This document shows, piece after piece, positions 1 to 6,570 of a stretch of DNA of 25,127 nucleotides; position 1 is the first letter of the stretch; each line of letters opens with the position of its first letter. The stretch is from Thermoplasmata archaeon (GTDB lineage Archaea; Thermoplasmatota; Thermoplasmata; B31-G17). The notes beneath the pieces are model-generated. The model was not told the DNA's origin. It was given only the letters and a program-made list of their open reading frames with translations, and did not search any database. The position numbers and the translations under genes were made by a program. Location of the stretch: NCBI GenBank assembly GCA_003649915.1, contig QMTG01000001.1, forward strand, positions 1-25,127, in the 5' to 3' direction.

Positions 1-131
1 ATTAAGAGAACAACACCTGCTTTTTTCCTAATGAGCGCTAATGATATTATGATGAGGAAAAAAACAATAGCGGAAGCCTCAGGAGGCGATAGGCGTGAAA
101 ATATTTGCTGAGCAATGGCCTGGGGATCCAT
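1..131 (-). CDS. N-terminus of an unidentified membrane protein (partial, runs off left edge)
   Basis: An open frame begins at an ATG at 131 and stays open to the window edge, giving 43 codons. The product starts MDPQAIAQQIFSRLSPPE, followed by one strongly hydrophobic segment at about residues 20-36 and then basic residues (RKK). This looks like an N-terminal membrane anchor with the remainder beyond the window. It lies 27 bases downstream of the cupin stop on the same strand, so the two are probably co-transcribed. The family cannot be recognised from this fragment. Arg codon use (AGG, CGC) is unremarkable. It could also be a very short membrane protein; only sequence beyond the edge would tell. 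Confidence 0.5.
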   Translation of the reverse strand, partial: MDPQAIAQQIFSRLSPPEASAIVFFLIIISLALIRKKAGVVLL

Positions 132-158
132 AACGCTTTCTGATTACAAATCGGGTAT

Positions 159-479
159 TTATCTCTTTTTACTGCCAGCGTATATGTATATATAACGCAG
201 AATATGCCCTTCCTTCGCCACTATATTGTGCACAGTGTGCTTGCCGAAGTGCAGCACATCTCCTCCTGATATCTCTATTTCCTCTCCATCAACAAATGCA
301 GAACCCTTTCCGCTCAATATTACCAGTACTTCTTCTCCATCCTCTGTACTGTGCTCTCCAATTTCTTCACAATCCCGCAGGCAAACTGCGCCCGCTCTCA
401 TTTTTTCCCACGTTTTATCCGTGAGAGGGATGTGCCTCTCATCGTAATCATGGCTTAATGATTTCTTGCTCCATGTCAT
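159..479 (-). CDS. Small single-domain cupin protein
   Basis: The product is about 106 residues and is nearly all one cupin beta-barrel. The first conserved block is around GEHSTEDGEEVLVILSGKG and the second around GDVLHFGKHTVHNI, with the His and Glu residues that usually bind a metal. Between them is the glycine-rich turn typical of the fold. Small cupins of this kind include metal-dependent isomerases, dioxygenases and sugar or effector-binding proteins, so no substrate can be assigned. I chose the ATG at 479 because GAGG lies 9 bases upstream; a TTG at 497 in the same frame would add six residues. It is divergent from NAC and shares an AT-rich TATA-like element with it. It is probably followed in the same transcript by the partial membrane protein. 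Confidence 0.8.
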   Translation of the reverse strand: MTWSKKSLSHDYDERHIPLTDKTWEKMRAGAVCLRDCEEIGEHSTEDGEEVLVILSGKGSAFVDGEEIEISGGDVLHFGKHTVHNIVAKEGHILRYIYIYAGSKKR

Positions 480-514
480 GGTATCAGTCCTCAGCAACGC
501 ACATCATAAATTCC

Positions 515-526
515 TATAAAAATATT
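515..526. promoter_or_regulatory. TATA-like element shared by the divergent cupin and NAC genes
   Basis: TATAAAAATATT lies in the 87-base spacer between the two starts. Read rightward it is about 50 bases from the NAC start. Read leftward (TTTTTATA) it is about 39 bases from the cupin ATG, which leaves room for a short leader holding its GAGG ribosome site. It is the only strongly TATA-like run in the spacer, so both genes may use it. Confidence 0.45.
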
Positions 527-566
527 GAGCGAAAGGTTGATTTAGTATGTACCCAATCATGTGTGC

Positions 567-920
567 ATGATACGCGGGTTACGGGGAATGAGCCCGAAGC
601 AGATGAAGGCCGCCATGCGAAAAATGGGGATAAAGATGGAAGAAATCGAGGGAGTGAACGAGGTTATTGTAAGGGCTAAGGACAAAGATTACATAATAAG
701 GGAGCCGTCCGTGACAATGATTGATGTTCAGGGCGAGGTCATGTTTCAGGTCGCTGGCAGGGTGGAAGTTGTTGAAAAGGAGGGAGCAATACCAAAGGAA
801 GATATAATGCTCGTAGCCCAGCAGGCGGGTGTTAGCGAGGAAGAGGCGAGAAAGGCGCTGGAAGCCACAGACGGGGATATTGCAGAAGCTATAATCAGGC
901 TTGTTGGAGGACAGGGATGA
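567..920 (+). CDS. nac: Nascent polypeptide-associated complex protein (archaeal NAC)
   Basis: Archaeal NAC forms a homodimer that binds near the ribosomal exit tunnel and contacts emerging chains. The 117-residue product has the expected layout. A basic N-terminus contains MSPKQMKAAMRKMGI. The NAC beta domain runs through IIREPSVTMIDVQGEVMFQV. A C-terminal UBA helix bundle contains VAQQAGVSEEEARKALEATD and ends DIAEAIIRLVG. Length and order match the archaeal family closely. I chose the ATG at 567; a GTG two codons upstream is possible, and the conserved part begins only at MSPKQM. The gene converges on the methyltransferase, with 6 bases between their ends. No strong ribosome site precedes the start. 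Confidence 0.93.
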   Translation: MIRGLRGMSPKQMKAAMRKMGIKMEEIEGVNEVIVRAKDKDYIIREPSVTMIDVQGEVMFQVAGRVEVVEKEGAIPKEDIMLVAQQAGVSEEEARKALEATDGDIAEAIIRLVGGQG

Positions 921-926
921 GGAGAA

Positions 927-1595
927 TTAAACCTTGCTGTAAACCAAGATATAGCCCATGCTACCGAAAAATCTTATCTCTTTCACAAGCCTGAATTTTT
1001 CGCAGGCATCAAATAAAGATTTTACGTTTATCGATATTCTTGTGTACCCAAATAGATATGCTATTGCCCCCAACAATGGGTAAAGGATAATCATGGGTCC
1101 ACAAATGGGGCGCCCCCAATCAAGAATGACAACCCTTCCTCCGCGCTTAAGAACCCTTGAAAGTTCTACTACAATTTTCTCTGGATCCGTAGCTGAGGTA
1201 AAGGTGTAGGATGCGAACGCGCAATCTATACTCTCATCATCGAAATCCATGGATGTGCAGTCCATAACCTTAACAATTATTCTATCCCTGTACTCAGACT
1301 TCTTAGCCTTCTCCGATGCGATATTCACCATTTTTTCCGATATATCCACACCAATAACTGTAGCACTTGGGCATTCTTTTGCCATCAGTAACAGCATTTT
1401 TCCCGTGCCGCAGCCCATATCAAGCACTGTTCCTTTGCACCCTTTGAGTTCTCTCACAGCCATAATGCGCCACTTAGCCCCATACCTACCAAGCAGGGGG
1501 GCTTTCGCATCAAATTTATCGTATATGGTGCTCCATTTATCGTATCTTTTCGCTATTTTTGCTTTTCTGTCTGGGAATTCCCTCATACCTTTCAT
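927..1595 (-). CDS. Class I SAM-dependent methyltransferase (UbiE/COQ5-like)
   Basis: The product of 222 residues is a Rossmann-fold methyltransferase. Motif I is VLDMGCGTGKM at about residues 58-68. The acidic end of strand 2, which binds the SAM ribose, is in VIGVDISEKM. A later FASYTFTSATDPEKIVVELSRVLKRGGRVVI block is typical of UbiE-like enzymes. The N-terminal RYDKWSTIYDKFD segment also fits that group. A hydrophobic stretch, GPMIILYPLLGAIAYLFGY, at about residues 165-183 suggests a lipid or quinone-like substrate, but the substrate cannot be read from sequence. Start: the ATG at 1595 sits about 25 bases from an AT-rich TATA-like element and has no ribosome site, which suggests leaderless translation. 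An in-frame ATG at 1586 is the alternative. Confidence 0.85.
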   Translation of the reverse strand: MKGMREFPDRKAKIAKRYDKWSTIYDKFDAKAPLLGRYGAKWRIMAVRELKGCKGTVLDMGCGTGKMLLLMAKECPSATVIGVDISEKMVNIASEKAKKSEYRDRIIVKVMDCTSMDFDDESIDCAFASYTFTSATDPEKIVVELSRVLKRGGRVVILDWGRPICGPMIILYPLLGAIAYLFGYTRISINVKSLFDACEKFRLVKEIRFFGSMGYILVYSKV

Positions 1596-1611
1596 CCAGA
1601 AAATTTACTCA

Positions 1612-1626
1612 GAATATTTTAATATA
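1612..1626. promoter_or_regulatory. TATA-like element between divergent methyltransferase and hutI
   Basis: The run GAATATTTTAATATA lies centrally in a 53-base spacer. Its centre is about 25-29 bases from both the hutI ATG (1649) and the methyltransferase ATG (1595), the distance expected from an archaeal TATA box to the transcription start. Neither start has a ribosome site, so both genes may be leaderless and may share this element. Confidence 0.5.
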
Positions 1627-1648
1627 CCGAAAACATCATCGGCATTCG

Positions 1649-2902
1649 ATGAAGAGCGTAGCACACGATGCGCTTATAATCAAGAATGCATCTCAACTCT
1701 TGACCATAGGGAAAGGACCAAAGACAGGCGAGGAGATGAGTGAACTGAATGTTGTGGAAAACGGTGCTGTGGCTGTTATTGAGGGAAAGATAGCCGATGT
1801 TGGGAATACAAAAGAAATAATAAGCGCGTATGAAAAACCTCATGTGATTGATGCAGAGGGCTGTGTTGTCATGCCTGGCTTTGTAGACCCCCACACCCAT
1901 GCGGTCTTTTCTGGCACAAGAGAGGATGAAATGTTCATGCGCATACGTGGTGCTTCCTACATCGAGATATTGGCGAAAGGTGGGGGAATACTTAGAACAA
2001 TGAGGGCAACCAGGGCGGCAAGCATGGAAAAGTTGGCTATGGAGAGTGAGCGCAGGCTTCTCACAATGCTAAGGCACGGCACAACAACTGCTGAGGTAAA
2101 GAGCGGCTATGGTCTTTCAACAGAGCACGAGATTAAAATGCTGAGAGCAATAAATATGCTGAACGAAAAACTTCCAATAGACCTCATCCCCACATTTCTT
2201 GGGGCTCATGCACTCCCTCCCGAGTTTAAGAGCACAGAGGACTATATCGAGGATATAGTTAAAAATGCTCTACCAGAAATCAGGCGCTTAGCCCTTGCAC
2301 GCTTTGTTGATATTTTCTGCGATAAGGGCGTTTTCGGCTTGGATGACGTTATTATGCTGTTTAAGCATGCAAAAGACATGGGCTTTGGCCTAAAAATACA
2401 CAGTGACGAGATGGAAAACTTGGGTGCAACAAGAGTTGCAGCGGAGTTTGGCGCAATTTCTGCAGACCATCTTGTGAAAAGCACTGATGAAGACTTGGAG
2501 GCGTTGGCAAAGCACGGAACAGTGGCTGTTCTTCTTCCTGGAACGCCCTTTATTCTGATGAGTAACGAATATCCCAGGGCTAGGGATATGATAGAGATGG
2601 GTGTTCCTGTAGCCCTTGCCACAGACCTTAACCCCAATTGTTATCTTGAATCCATGCAGTTGGTGATAACGCTAGCGTGCTTGAAGATGAAAATGAGTGC
2701 GGAGGAGGCGATTGTTGCCTCCACAATAAATGCAGCCTCTGCCATCGGGGTAAGCGATGTTGTGGGAAGCATAGAGGTTGGAAAAAAAGCCGATATAATA
2801 GTGCTTGATGTTGAGAATTACGAGCAACTGCCCTACATATTCGGCGTTAATCATGTAAGACTTGTCATAAAGGATGGAAAGGTTGTCTATAGGAGGGATT
2901 AG
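1649..2902 (+). CDS. hutI: Imidazolonepropionase
   Basis: HutI hydrolyses 4-imidazolone-5-propanoate to N-formimino-L-glutamate, the third step of histidine breakdown. The 417-residue product is an amidohydrolase-superfamily barrel with HutI marks. Metal ligands H82 and H84 are in PHTHAVFSGTREDE. The substrate-binding KSGYGL is at 151-156. DIFCDKGVFG follows, then H251 in KIHSDE, H274 in SADHL and D326 in ATDLNPN. Length fits the family (about 400-420). The ATG at 1649 is chosen because the family begins near here and a TATA-like run lies about 27 bases upstream; the frame extends 90 bases further up but that part is unlike the family. It is first in an operon with the phosphorylase and deaminase. 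No hutH or hutU is in the window. Confidence 0.93.
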   Translation: MKSVAHDALIIKNASQLLTIGKGPKTGEEMSELNVVENGAVAVIEGKIADVGNTKEIISAYEKPHVIDAEGCVVMPGFVDPHTHAVFSGTREDEMFMRIRGASYIEILAKGGGILRTMRATRAASMEKLAMESERRLLTMLRHGTTTAEVKSGYGLSTEHEIKMLRAINMLNEKLPIDLIPTFLGAHALPPEFKSTEDYIEDIVKNALPEIRRLALARFVDIFCDKGVFGLDDVIMLFKHAKDMGFGLKIHSDEMENLGATRVAAEFGAISADHLVKSTDEDLEALAKHGTVAVLLPGTPFILMSNEYPRARDMIEMGVPVALATDLNPNCYLESMQLVITLACLKMKMSAEEAIVASTINAASAIGVSDVVGSIEVGKKADIIVLDVENYEQLPYIFGVNHVRLVIKDGKVVYRRD

Positions 2903-2904
2903 GG

Positions 2905-3624
2905 TTGGCTGGGGTATTGCTTGGACTTATAGGAGGAACTGGCTCTGGAGAAATAGGCAGGATTTTGGCTGAAAAAGATATTGTCACACCTTATGGCAGA
3001 CCATCTTCCCCACTACAATACATAGATGTTGAGGGGGAACGTATAGTTTATCTCAGAAGGCACGGGGTTGATGGAAATATACCCCCTCACAGGATAAACC
3101 ATAGGGCTAACATATACGCCCTAAAAAAGGAGAACGTGCCCTGCATCGTGTCCATAACGTCTGTGGGCAGTTTGAAAAAAAATATAGTGCCTCCCTCCAT
3201 CCTAATACCGCACGACTACATATGCCCTTGGAAGATTCCAACATTCTACAGCGAGGTCAGGCATGTAACTCCGAGTATTGATGAAAGGCTGCGAGAAATT
3301 ATAATAGAGGGTGCAAAAAATTGCAACCTGAGTGTGCTGGAAAAGGGTATATACATCCAGACCCTTGGTCCAAGGCTTGAAACTAAGGCGGAGGTGTCCG
3401 TGATGGCTTATTATGCGGATGTTGTTGGAATGAGCATGGCATCGGAAGCCACACTAGCATCGGAAATAGGCATGTCCTACGCAAACATAAGTTCTGTGGA
3501 CAATTACGCTCATGGTATTGTGGATGTTGAACTGCGCTATGAGGACATAATAAGGAATGCAAAAAATAACTGGGGCAACATTGTGAGGCTTATAAGAGAG
3601 GTGGTAAGACTTATGGCGAGGTGA
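2905..3624 (+). CDS. MTAP-family purine nucleoside phosphorylase, probably 5'-methylthioinosine phosphorylase
   Basis: This family cleaves methylthio-purine nucleosides with phosphate, giving a free base and methylthioribose-1-phosphate. The 239-residue product shows the family's N-terminal LIGGTGSGEIGRI, the phosphate-site RRHG (51-54), PPHRINHRANIYALK (60-74), the sulfate/ribose-site TLGPRLETKAE (153-163) and VVGMSMASEATLASE. At the purine-specificity position it has Asn200 in DNYAHG. Adenine-specific MTAPs carry Asp there, while enzymes for 6-oxopurines carry Asn. This points to methylthioinosine rather than methylthioadenosine, and a predicted deaminase is encoded next door. It starts at a TTG with GGAGG 8 bases upstream, 2 bases after the hutI stop. 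Family confidence is high; substrate confidence is moderate. Confidence 0.87.
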   Translation: MAGVLLGLIGGTGSGEIGRILAEKDIVTPYGRPSSPLQYIDVEGERIVYLRRHGVDGNIPPHRINHRANIYALKKENVPCIVSITSVGSLKKNIVPPSILIPHDYICPWKIPTFYSEVRHVTPSIDERLREIIIEGAKNCNLSVLEKGIYIQTLGPRLETKAEVSVMAYYADVVGMSMASEATLASEIGMSYANISSVDNYAHGIVDVELRYEDIIRNAKNNWGNIVRLIREVVRLMAR

Positions 3625-3629
3625 AAAAT

Positions 3630-4913
3630 ATGAGCATACTGATTAAGGGAGTACTTCTTTGCGCGCCCAACAAGCACGGCCTTGTGGATATCTACATTGA
3701 GGATAACACTATAGTTGAGGTTAGTAGTGCTGGGAAGATAAATGTGGAGGCTGAGCATGTGGTGGACGGAAGCAATCACATAGCGTTTGCAGGGCTAATC
3801 AATGCTCACACACACGCAGCAATGACACTCTTCAGGGGGTATGCTGACGACCTACCGCTCCATGAGTGGCTGACCAATAAAATATGGCCACTAGAGGCGA
3901 GACTTGATGCAGAGACGGTGTACTGGGCTACACGACTTGCTTGCATAGAGATGATACGCACAGGCACAACGACCTTTAACGACATGTACTTTTTCATGGA
4001 GGATGTAGCCAAGGCTGTGCGCGATTCTGGGATAAGGGCTGTTCTAAGTTATGGTTTCATAGACCTTTTTGATGAAGAGAAGCGAGAGGTAGAGATAAAG
4101 AGAACGGAGAATTTTGTAAGGTTTGTTGAAGGACTGGGCTGTAGCAGGGTCAAGGCCGCGGTGGGTCCACATGCCATATACACGGTATCAAGGGACGGGC
4201 TTATATGGGCGAAAGAGTACGCTGATGAGAAAGGGCTAATTCTACATATACATCTGTCTGAAACAAAGAAGGAGGTTGAGGAGTGCCAGAAAGAATATGG
4301 TGAATCCCCAGTTAAATACCTTGATAGCATTGGCTTTCTTGGAAAAAATGTGGTTGCTGCTCATGCCGTATGGGTGAGCGATAACGATGCCCAGATTCTT
4401 GGGCGCAGGGGAGTGAGCATTGCGCACTGTCCTGTGTCGAATATGAAACTTGGTGTGGGTAGGGCTATGCCGTACCAGACGCTTAGAAACGTCGGTGTAA
4501 ACATAGCACTTGGCACAGATGGCTGTGCCTCGAATAACAACTTGGACATGATTGAGGAAATGAAGGTTGCTGCATTGCTTCATAAAATGAGCGGTGACCC
4601 AACTGTGCTTAATGCTCATGAAGCACTTGCCATGGGTAGCGTAAATGGAGCAATAGCTCTTGGAATAAACAGTGGAAGGATTGAGGAGGGGGCGGTGGCA
4701 GACATAGTGCTCATGGATACAAGGAGCAGCAGGCACGTGCCCGGATATAACGCCATATCTGACTTGGTGTACTCTTCAACTGCTGCCCAAATAGACACGG
4801 TGATATGCGATGGAAGGTTTGTGATGAAGAATGGTGTCATTGAGAGTGAGGCTGAGGTCTTGGATAAAGTTAAAAAACTAGCCTTTGACCTTGTTGGCAG
4901 GGAAAGCAATTAG
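3630..4913 (+). CDS. 5'-methylthioadenosine / S-adenosylhomocysteine / 5'-deoxyadenosine deaminase
   Basis: The 427-residue product is an amidohydrolase-superfamily deaminase of the MtaD/DadD type, which converts the adenine group of SAM-derived nucleosides to hypoxanthine. Metal and catalytic residues are all visible: H60 and H62 in NAHTHAAM, H208 and E211 in HIHLSE, H245 in AHAVW and D297 in GTDGCASNNN. The W80-LTNKIWPLE segment and the SNNNLDM loop are typical of this group. The ATG at 3630 has GAGGTGA just upstream; a GTG at 3621 overlapping the previous stop is the alternative. It is the third gene of the hutI operon and follows the phosphorylase directly. The likely joint role is disposal or salvage of methylthioadenosine, S-adenosylhomocysteine and 5'-deoxyadenosine through inosine derivatives. 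Confidence 0.9.
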   Translation: MSILIKGVLLCAPNKHGLVDIYIEDNTIVEVSSAGKINVEAEHVVDGSNHIAFAGLINAHTHAAMTLFRGYADDLPLHEWLTNKIWPLEARLDAETVYWATRLACIEMIRTGTTTFNDMYFFMEDVAKAVRDSGIRAVLSYGFIDLFDEEKREVEIKRTENFVRFVEGLGCSRVKAAVGPHAIYTVSRDGLIWAKEYADEKGLILHIHLSETKKEVEECQKEYGESPVKYLDSIGFLGKNVVAAHAVWVSDNDAQILGRRGVSIAHCPVSNMKLGVGRAMPYQTLRNVGVNIALGTDGCASNNNLDMIEEMKVAALLHKMSGDPTVLNAHEALAMGSVNGAIALGINSGRIEEGAVADIVLMDTRSSRHVPGYNAISDLVYSSTAAQIDTVICDGRFVMKNGVIESEAEVLDKVKKLAFDLVGRESN

Positions 4914-4928
4914 CAGGGAAAGCGAGTA
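4897..4928 (+). repeat. Short tandem repeat across the deaminase stop codon
   Basis: An 11-base unit, gcagggaaagc, occurs at 4897-4907 and again at 4913-4923, giving a 16-base period. Each copy is followed within a few bases by a stop triplet (TAG, then TAA, though the second is in another frame). It looks like a small slippage duplication at the end of the gene. Confidence 0.6.
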
Positions 4929-4953
4929 ACTGCAAATAAATGGTGGCGGATTA

Positions 4954-5700
4954 TCAACGCATGCCCCTATCAAGCCTTATAATCTTCCTTCTGACCGCCT
5001 TTATCGAAAATATTGCAAAGATCACAGCCACAAGTATGCCAAGCACGGGCACAGTGCCTCCAAATATCAGGTAAAGGGAAGCCATAAAATTAAACGTTGC
5101 GTGCATGAGCACTGCAAGGAAATAAAAAGGAATTATATGGTACCTGGGCCCGTACACGATTTTTCTCGATATCCCGTAGCCAGTAACTGCGGTAGCACTT
5201 GCGTGGAGCAATGCACTTGAAATTGCTCTGAGTACTGATGTGAAAACAAACACAATGAGCCCCGCACTCATGGCTGATAGATCATAAAGCAGATTTTCCA
5301 TGGCGGCAAACCCCAGGCCTGAAGATGCCCCATACACCAGCCCGTCTTCCACTTCATCAATATACCTTCTCGCAATAAAAACGCCAAGACCCTTGGTAAA
5401 TTCCTCAGCAAGCGGTGCGATAGCGCATACTAGTAGAAGGGCCATAAAACTCTTATTCCTTGCCAAATACTCATACTCTCTCTGCAAAACAATCGCTTGG
5501 TTTGCTGCGATCAGGAGTAATATTTCAATAAACGCCGCGGTTATAGTGGCAATGAAAGCTCCCCAGATGAAGACCTTTAAAACAGCCCTCCAAGGCTCTC
5601 TTTCATAGATTTCCGTATTCCTTATCCATACAAGATATATGAGGGGCGGGGTAAAGGAAACGAATAAGAGCAGCAGAGCCTTCGCCAATAGTCCGCTCAC
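4954..5700 (-). CDS. PrsW-family intramembrane metalloprotease
   Basis: The 248-residue product is a multispanning membrane protein of the PrsW/CPBP-like superfamily. Hydrophobic segments lie near residues 5-25, 44-66, 86-98, 124-138, 145-168, 190-212 and 215-233. The putative catalytic motifs are inside membrane segments: EEFTK at 99-103, E135 in GFAAMENLLY, H166 in LLHASAT and H200 in LMHATFNF. In bacteria PrsW cleaves an anti-sigma factor; archaeal homologues have no known substrate, and archaea lack sigma factors, so only the protease class is inferred. The start is a GTG at 5700 without a ribosome site, about 28 bases from a TATA-like sequence, so it is probably leaderless. It is convergent with the deaminase and divergent from a 51-residue gene. 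Confidence 0.82.
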   Translation of the reverse strand: MSGLLAKALLLLFVSFTPPLIYLVWIRNTEIYEREPWRAVLKVFIWGAFIATITAAFIEILLLIAANQAIVLQREYEYLARNKSFMALLLVCAIAPLAEEFTKGLGVFIARRYIDEVEDGLVYGASSGLGFAAMENLLYDLSAMSAGLIVFVFTSVLRAISSALLHASATAVTGYGISRKIVYGPRYHIIPFYFLAVLMHATFNFMASLYLIFGGTVPVLGILVAVIFAIFSIKAVRRKIIRLDRGMR

Positions 5701-5723
5701 GAGGGCTTGGATTTGGCAAACCT

Positions 5724-5731
5724 TATTTATA
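5724..5731. promoter_or_regulatory. TATA-like element between prsW-like gene and the 51-residue gene
   Basis: TATTTATA on the plus strand reads TATAAATA on the minus strand. Its centre is about 28 bases from the leaderless GTG of the protease gene. On the plus strand it is about 46 bases from the ATG of the small gene, leaving a leader of about 20 bases. Confidence 0.5.
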
Positions 5732-5773
5732 CTTTTTGTGAGATTGCACTACAAAAGCACGGATGTGTTGGCT

Positions 5774-5929
5774 ATGTTGGTGAAACTCGTTGAGTTTGGT
5801 GAAACATCGCCTCCGTACATGAAGGAGAGAAGAATAAACGAGATGATTTCACAGGGCTATAGGCCTATGAGTTTCGGGTACAACAATGCGGGCGCGCTGA
5901 TAACTGTTGTGTTCTCAAAAGAGGATTAG
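5774..5929 (+). CDS. Small hypothetical protein (51 residues)
   Basis: The frame beginning at the ATG at 5774 encodes MLVKLVEFGETSPPYMKERR and continues to end LITVVFSKED. The composition is that of a small soluble alpha/beta domain: an N-terminal strand, a charged helix (MKERRINEMISQGY) and a C-terminal hydrophobic strand (AGALITVVF). No family is recognised. A GTG at 5765 is a possible alternative start, and the frame stays open upstream into the protease gene, which is likely chance. Support for a real gene comes from a TATA-like sequence about 46 bases upstream, normal codon use (AGA/AGG arginine) and a tidy fit between its divergent and convergent neighbours (pdxT ends 31 bases beyond). 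It could be linked functionally to the PrsW-like protease, but only position suggests that. Confidence 0.6.
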   Translation: MLVKLVEFGETSPPYMKERRINEMISQGYRPMSFGYNNAGALITVVFSKED

Positions 5930-5960
5930 TTCTTGCACGGACAATGCTGAACAAAAACGC

Positions 5961-6551
5961 CTATATCATTTGCAGGAAGAGATGGTGAATCCTGTAATCT
6001 TGGCCGAGTTCCGGGTGAAAAGCCATCGCCAGCAGATTGCCCTGCACAGCCATAACTATTCCCTCATCAACATATGCCATTGCCTTGCATTTACCCCAGA
6101 CTCTCTTGATCAGTGGAGCCCTTATAAATATGGCATGAAACTTACCAATTCCCTCTATCTCAATATCTGCCTCAAATGACTCTCTCTGCCTTCCAAAAGC
6201 GTTGCGCTGAACCTCCATGTCCATCAATGATAGCAGGCGTGTATCACTCCTTATTACCTCCTCATCTCCCACCTTCGCCATTAATATACAGCCGGCACAC
6301 GTGCCCATGATTGGCACGCCATTCTCCGCCATCTCAATTATGCTGTCTCGCATTCCTCTTCTTTCTATTAGCCTAGATATTGTTGTGCTTTCCCCGCCGG
6401 GTATGATTAGAGCAGATAAATCTGCCAAGTCTTCCTTTTTTCGCACCCAGAGCACAGTACCATGGCGTTTATGCAATTCTATAGCCTTTTTCATAGCCTC
6501 AATATGCTCAATAACGTCTCCTTGAAAACCTATGACTCCTATCTTCAGCAT
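5961..6551 (-). CDS. pdxT: Pyridoxal 5'-phosphate synthase glutaminase subunit PdxT
   Basis: PdxT hydrolyses glutamine and channels ammonia to PdxS, which builds pyridoxal 5'-phosphate from pentose and triose phosphates. The 196-residue product is a class I glutaminase of usual length. It begins KIGVIGFQGDVIEH and has PGGES at 51-55, the nucleophile C85 in GTCAGCI, RNAFGRQ at 116-122, and the triad partners H179 and E181 in FHPEL. The ATG at 6551 starts exactly where the family starts; the frame is open for another 63 bases upstream but that part overlaps the preceding gene. GGGTGAT lies just upstream as ribosome site. It follows the beta-sandwich membrane protein gene by 19 bases on the same strand. 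pdxS is not in the window, so the two subunits are encoded apart. Confidence 0.95.
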   Translation of the reverse strand: MLKIGVIGFQGDVIEHIEAMKKAIELHKRHGTVLWVRKKEDLADLSALIIPGGESTTISRLIERRGMRDSIIEMAENGVPIMGTCAGCILMAKVGDEEVIRSDTRLLSLMDMEVQRNAFGRQRESFEADIEIEGIGKFHAIFIRAPLIKRVWGKCKAMAYVDEGIVMAVQGNLLAMAFHPELGQDYRIHHLFLQMI

Positions 6552-6570
6552 TTTTCTAATCACCCAGAAA

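Noticed and set aside
1249..1743. 164-codon plus-strand frame across the methyltransferase and hutI start
   Set aside because: It overlaps a recognisable methyltransferase in antisense and crosses two promoters; no family features.
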